Assembly (NCBI GenBank): GCA_964407285.1
Contig: CAYOVG010000328.1
Span: forward strand, 1 to 7,911
DNA: 7,911 nucleotides
DNA from: CAYOVG01 sp964407285
Lineage (GTDB): Bacteria; Desulfobacterota; Syntrophobacteria; Syntrophobacterales; Syntrophobacteraceae
Direction: 5' to 3'
Shown one piece after another: positions 6,287-7,911 of this stretch (the stretch's first letter is position 1; each line of letters opens with the position of its first letter). The translations under genes and the position numbers were made by a program. The notes beneath the pieces are model-generated. The model made no database searches. It was not told where the DNA came from and saw only the letters and a list, made by a program, of their open reading frames with translations.

Positions 6287-6728
6287 CCGCGTCCCGGGGG
6301 ACCTTCCCGGCCTGCCGGAGACCCCCTGCTCCCCGCCTCGTCAAACGGCTAATGGATCTCCTTGACAAGCCTGCCCAGGTCTTCCCGGCTGAACACATAC
6401 ACCTCCCGACAGAACTCGCAGGTCACCTCTGTAACCTCCTCCTGCTCGATCATCGAGTTCAGTTCTTCCTGCCCCAGGGAAACCAGGGCATTGATCACTC
6501 TCTCCCTGCTGCACGAACACTTGAACGAAAGCAACCGCTTCTCGAAAACATCGAAGGGAATACCGGAGAAAATATAATCGAGCAGTTCTTCGGGCGTCTT
6601 GCCGCCGCGCACGAGTTCCGTTATGGGCGGCATCGTTTCAATCTGCCCGGTCAACCGGTCGATCACCTCACCGTCGGACGGCGGAAGCGACTGAACCAGA
6701 AATCCGCCCGCGGCCGACACGCCTCCGC
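6156..6728. repeat. 573-bp perfect direct repeat, right (ancestral) copy
   Basis: This is identical to 138-710. Here hslO continues without interruption past 6728 and the regulator remnant continues past 6156, so this is the native context. Recombination with the left copy would delete one copy plus 711-6155 (6018 bp) and regenerate a complete hslO next to the 1-137 flank. Confidence 0.97.
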
Positions 6729-7224
6729 GGGTTTCGACATAGACGCCCAGCCCGACGGCCGACGGGACCTGTTCGGACTCGGTCAGGTAATACGCCAGGT
6801 CCTCGGCAATCTCGCTGGTGTAGAGCTGCACGGTTCCGCTGTAGGGCTCCTTCAGCCGGAGGTCTTTGGTTACGGTGAGCAAACCCGCCCGGCCGAGGGC
6901 CCCGGCCACGTCGAGCTTGCCTTCACGCAACGGCAGGTCGGCGCTACGCTCTCCCACCGTACCGCGGACCGTGCCGTCGCTGTCCGCCTCTACCAGGATC
7001 TTCCTCAAAGGACCGTTTCCCTCGAATTTGAGCGCCACCCGCTGTCCGGTTTTCAGAAGCGCTCCCATCAGGGCGCCTCCCGTGAGAGCCCGCCCCAGGG
7101 CGGCTATGGCGGTGGGAGAAGTCCCTTGTTTCAAGCACACTTCATTCACGAGCCGCGTGGTTACGCAAGCCAGGCCACGTACGTGGCCCTCCCTGGTAAC
7201 GGCTCGAACCAGGTAATCTTCCAT
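6349..7224 (-). CDS. hslO: Hsp33 redox-regulated holdase chaperone
   Basis: This is a full-length 291-residue Hsp33, a cytoplasmic chaperone that is reduced and zinc-bound when inactive and is switched on by oxidative unfolding. The N-terminal domain begins MEDYLVRAVTREGHVRGL and contains the conserved GRALTGGALMGALLK stretch. The C-terminal zinc switch has Cys236 and Cys238 (KCSC) and Cys269 and Cys272 (CEFC). The ATG at 7224-7222 is chosen because GAGG lies eight bases upstream and the protein then matches family length; a longer open frame to 7443 adds 73 arginine-rich residues that do not belong. It is followed by the decayed sigma-54 regulator. Its last 380 bp are duplicated at 331-710. 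The gene is markedly GC-richer than the 3058-4650 gene, as expected for host chromosome. Confidence 0.96.
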   Translation of the reverse strand: MEDYLVRAVTREGHVRGLACVTTRLVNEVCLKQGTSPTAIAALGRALTGGALMGALLKTGQRVALKFEGNGPLRKILVEADSDGTVRGTVGERSADLPLREGKLDVAGALGRAGLLTVTKDLRLKEPYSGTVQLYTSEIAEDLAYYLTESEQVPSAVGLGVYVETRGGVSAAGGFLVQSLPPSDGEVIDRLTGQIETMPPITELVRGGKTPEELLDYIFSGIPFDVFEKRLLSFKCSCSRERVINALVSLGQEELNSMIEQEEVTEVTCEFCREVYVFSREDLGRLVKEIH

Positions 7225-7251
7225 CAAAAACGCCTCAAACCAAAATCGAAT

Positions 7252-7272
7252 GCCTCCGACGCCGCCGAAGGC
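7252..7272 (-). promoter_or_regulatory. Leader hairpin upstream of hslO
   Basis: In minus-strand RNA this 21-base segment can fold on itself with about nine to ten pairs per arm, if two G-U pairs are allowed. It ends 28 bases before the hslO start and 16 bases before its ribosome binding site. It could influence hslO transcription or translation, but this is a prediction from base pairing only. Confidence 0.3.
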
Positions 7273-7285
7273 CTGTAATAAACAA

Positions 7286-7304
7286 GAGCCCCTGAAAGGG
7301 GCTC
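7286..7304 (-). terminator. Rho-independent terminator-like hairpin upstream of hslO
   Basis: GAGCCCCT (7286-7293) and AGGGGCTC (7297-7304) form a perfect 8-bp GC-rich stem with a 3-base loop. On the minus strand the stem is followed by TTGTTTATT, a fair U-rich tail. It would stop transcription coming from the right before hslO, or attenuate an hslO transcript that starts further upstream. No intact gene ends just to its right, so the transcript it serves is not clear. Confidence 0.6.
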
Positions 7305-7526
7305 GAAACCATTCCCTCGATCCGAAACCGCTTGACGGTTTCCGGGCGATTCCCAAGCTCGAACTTCGGAACCGACAATGAATTTTAATCGCTGCACGGG
7401 ATTTTGAAAAGCACGCTCCGGCAAATGTCCGGGGCAGCCGCATCTGTATCGTCCAAACTGCTAACGGTTGAAATCCGGGATTTTCGTGCGGTTACGCCTC
7501 TAAGACGTGATTTGTGCTCTTTGCGC
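7305..7526. other. Non-coding stretch right of hslO
   Basis: No gene was recognised on either strand. The minus-strand open frame that runs through it is an in-frame extension of hslO with an arginine-rich, unlikely sequence. GGTTACG occurs near 7490 and recurs in the tandem repeat just downstream. The region may contain the hslO promoter, but no clear pair of promoter boxes stood out. Confidence 0.45.
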
Positions 7527-7556
7527 GGTTACGGTCTTCAGGGTTACGGTCTTCAG
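7527..7556. repeat. 15-bp tandem duplication
   Basis: GGTTACGGTCTTCAG occurs twice head to tail (7527-7541 and 7542-7556). The unit is a multiple of three. It lies in frame with the histidine kinase remnant just downstream, where it encodes VTVF twice. Confidence 0.9.
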
Positions 7557-7710
7557 CCGCGACAACATGGATAACCAGGGGAGGGGAATGAGCCCCCCCA
7601 TCCGCCGAAAAATCGTCGAGCGGCACGGGGGAAGCATCACGGCTGAAAGTGCTTTGGAGCAGGGTGCTGCTTTCATGGTGACGCTTCCGGAGAAACGGAA
7701 ACCATTTTGA
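7527..7710 (+). pseudogene. Histidine kinase ATPase-domain remnant with internal deletion
   Basis: The frame ending at 7710 carries two separated parts of a sensor kinase HATPase domain joined together. The first part reads VTVF...DNQGRGMSPPIRRKI, corresponding to the G1 box, where family members have DNGxGM. It runs directly into IVERHGGSITAES...QGAAFMVTLP, the end of the domain after the G2 box. The segment between them (the FEPFF-type F box and the GxGLGL box) is missing, apparently by deletion between similar KI and IV codons, and one extra Gln codon splits the G1 box. The N-terminal sensor and phospho-accepting histidine regions are absent. It cannot bind ATP normally and is a relic, perhaps of a two-component system together with the regulator relic beyond hslO. 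Confidence 0.75.
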
Positions 7711-7834
7711 TTTTGACAACGCGCGAAGTGCAAGCTAATGTCCTGGAAATTCACCGGGGAAATAACCGTAGGCTTTCGATTTTTCGCGTAACCGGAAGAA
7801 GAAACGGTCGGATCGGGACGATGCGCACGATCGA
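7711..7834. other. Spacer between kinase relic and Rpn-like gene
   Basis: There is no convincing gene here. Open frames through it are arginine- and glycine-rich and have no family resemblance. It presumably holds the promoter of the gene starting at 7849, although no clear -35/-10 pair was identified. Confidence 0.4.
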
Positions 7835-7855
7835 GGGAGGGGCGGGGGATGGGGG
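7835..7855 (+). promoter_or_regulatory. G-quadruplex-type motif over a ribosome binding site and start codon
   Basis: Four G-runs of 3, 4, 5 and 5 bases are separated by loops of 1, 1 and 2 bases (A, C, AT). The motif includes the GGGAGG ribosome binding site and the ATG at 7849. A folded quadruplex in the mRNA would hide the start site. The pattern is seen directly; a regulatory effect is inference. Confidence 0.45.
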
Positions 7856-7911
7856 AAGCGCCGGATTACGACAGTCCATGGAAGGAGGCCATCGAGGGCT
7901 ATTTTGAATCC
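7849..7911 (+). CDS. Start of a probable Rpn/DUF4351-type transposase-nuclease protein, partial
   Basis: The first 21 codons are present before the window ends; the peptide begins MGEAPDYDSPWKEAIEGYF. The YDSPWKEAIExYF opening is characteristic, in my recall, of Rpn-family (recombination-promoting nuclease/putative transposase, often DUF4351) proteins, common in cyanobacteria and deltaproteobacteria and usually continuing into a FFFP motif. A GGGAGG lies upstream of the ATG at a slightly long spacing. The stop and most domains lie outside the window, so the family call rests on a short match. If correct, it indicates a mobile-gene-rich neighbourhood on this side as well. Confidence 0.55.
   Translation, partial: MGEAPDYDSPWKEAIEGYFES

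Noticed and set aside
6015..6398. Minus-strand frame of 127 codons overlapping the end of hslO and the regulator relic, and its partial copy at 81-380
   Set aside because: It threads between the shifted frames of the regulator remnant. Its PGN piece is part of that remnant; the rest is out of frame.
6352..7278. Long plus-strand open frame of 308 codons opposite hslO
   Set aside because: It is the antisense shadow of a GC-rich gene; hslO on the minus strand is a clear full-length Hsp33, and the plus-strand product has no family resemblance.
7225..7443. N-terminal extension of hslO by 73 residues
   Set aside because: The extension is arginine- and serine-rich and unlike Hsp33. The internal ATG at 7224 has a good ribosome binding site and gives the usual family length.
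1..7911. CRISPR array, tRNA, rRNA, transposase with terminal inverted repeats, or integrase
   Set aside because: No regularly spaced repeats, tRNA-like cloverleaf or recombinase motifs were found. The only large repeat is the 573-bp pair, which has no inverted ends.

Overview
The window looks like a piece of an anaerobic bacterial chromosome, most likely from the deltaproteobacterial (Desulfobacterota) sphere. That guess rests on a GC-rich Hsp33 gene, remnants of sigma-54/two-component regulators, a DUF2284 metal-binding protein and the start of an Rpn-type gene. It is not a firm taxonomic call. The window contains a more AT-rich accessory block (about 711-4730) inserted between two perfect 573-bp direct repeats.

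Layout, left to right. Positions 1-137 are AT-rich and hold no recognisable gene. Positions 138-710 are the left repeat copy: the 3' end of hslO (minus strand) plus a scrap of a sigma-54 regulator pseudogene. Positions 711-785 (minus) appear to be the 5' end of an unknown gene cut off by the repeat. Then comes a perfect operator-like palindrome with an embedded -35 (872-895), followed by a plus-strand gene series: an XRE-ImmA/IrrE regulator-protease (940-1914), a possible small ORF (1926-2006), a radical SAM protein with a SPASM/twitch-like tail (2031-3005) and a 530-residue HD-type metallohydrolase (3058-4650). A convergent DUF2284 gene (4731-5441, minus) follows, then about 390 bp with no recognised gene.

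From about 5830 the sequence becomes GC-rich: a multiply frameshifted sigma-54 (NtrC-like) regulator remnant runs into the right repeat copy (6156-6728), which is the 3' part of an intact hslO (6349-7224, minus). Beyond hslO lie two hairpins in its leader, a histidine kinase remnant with an internal deletion (7527-7710, plus) and the first 21 codons of a probable Rpn/DUF4351-type protein (7849 onward).

Interpretation. The right repeat copy is probably the original, because both hslO and the regulator remnant run continuously through its edges; the left copy is a duplicated fragment. Recombination between the copies would remove 6018 bp and leave hslO intact, so the middle block is potentially excisable. 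The XRE-ImmA / radical SAM / HD trio is the most interesting content. It has the shape of a repressor- and protease-controlled stress or defence module, but no named system was recognised and that role is inference.
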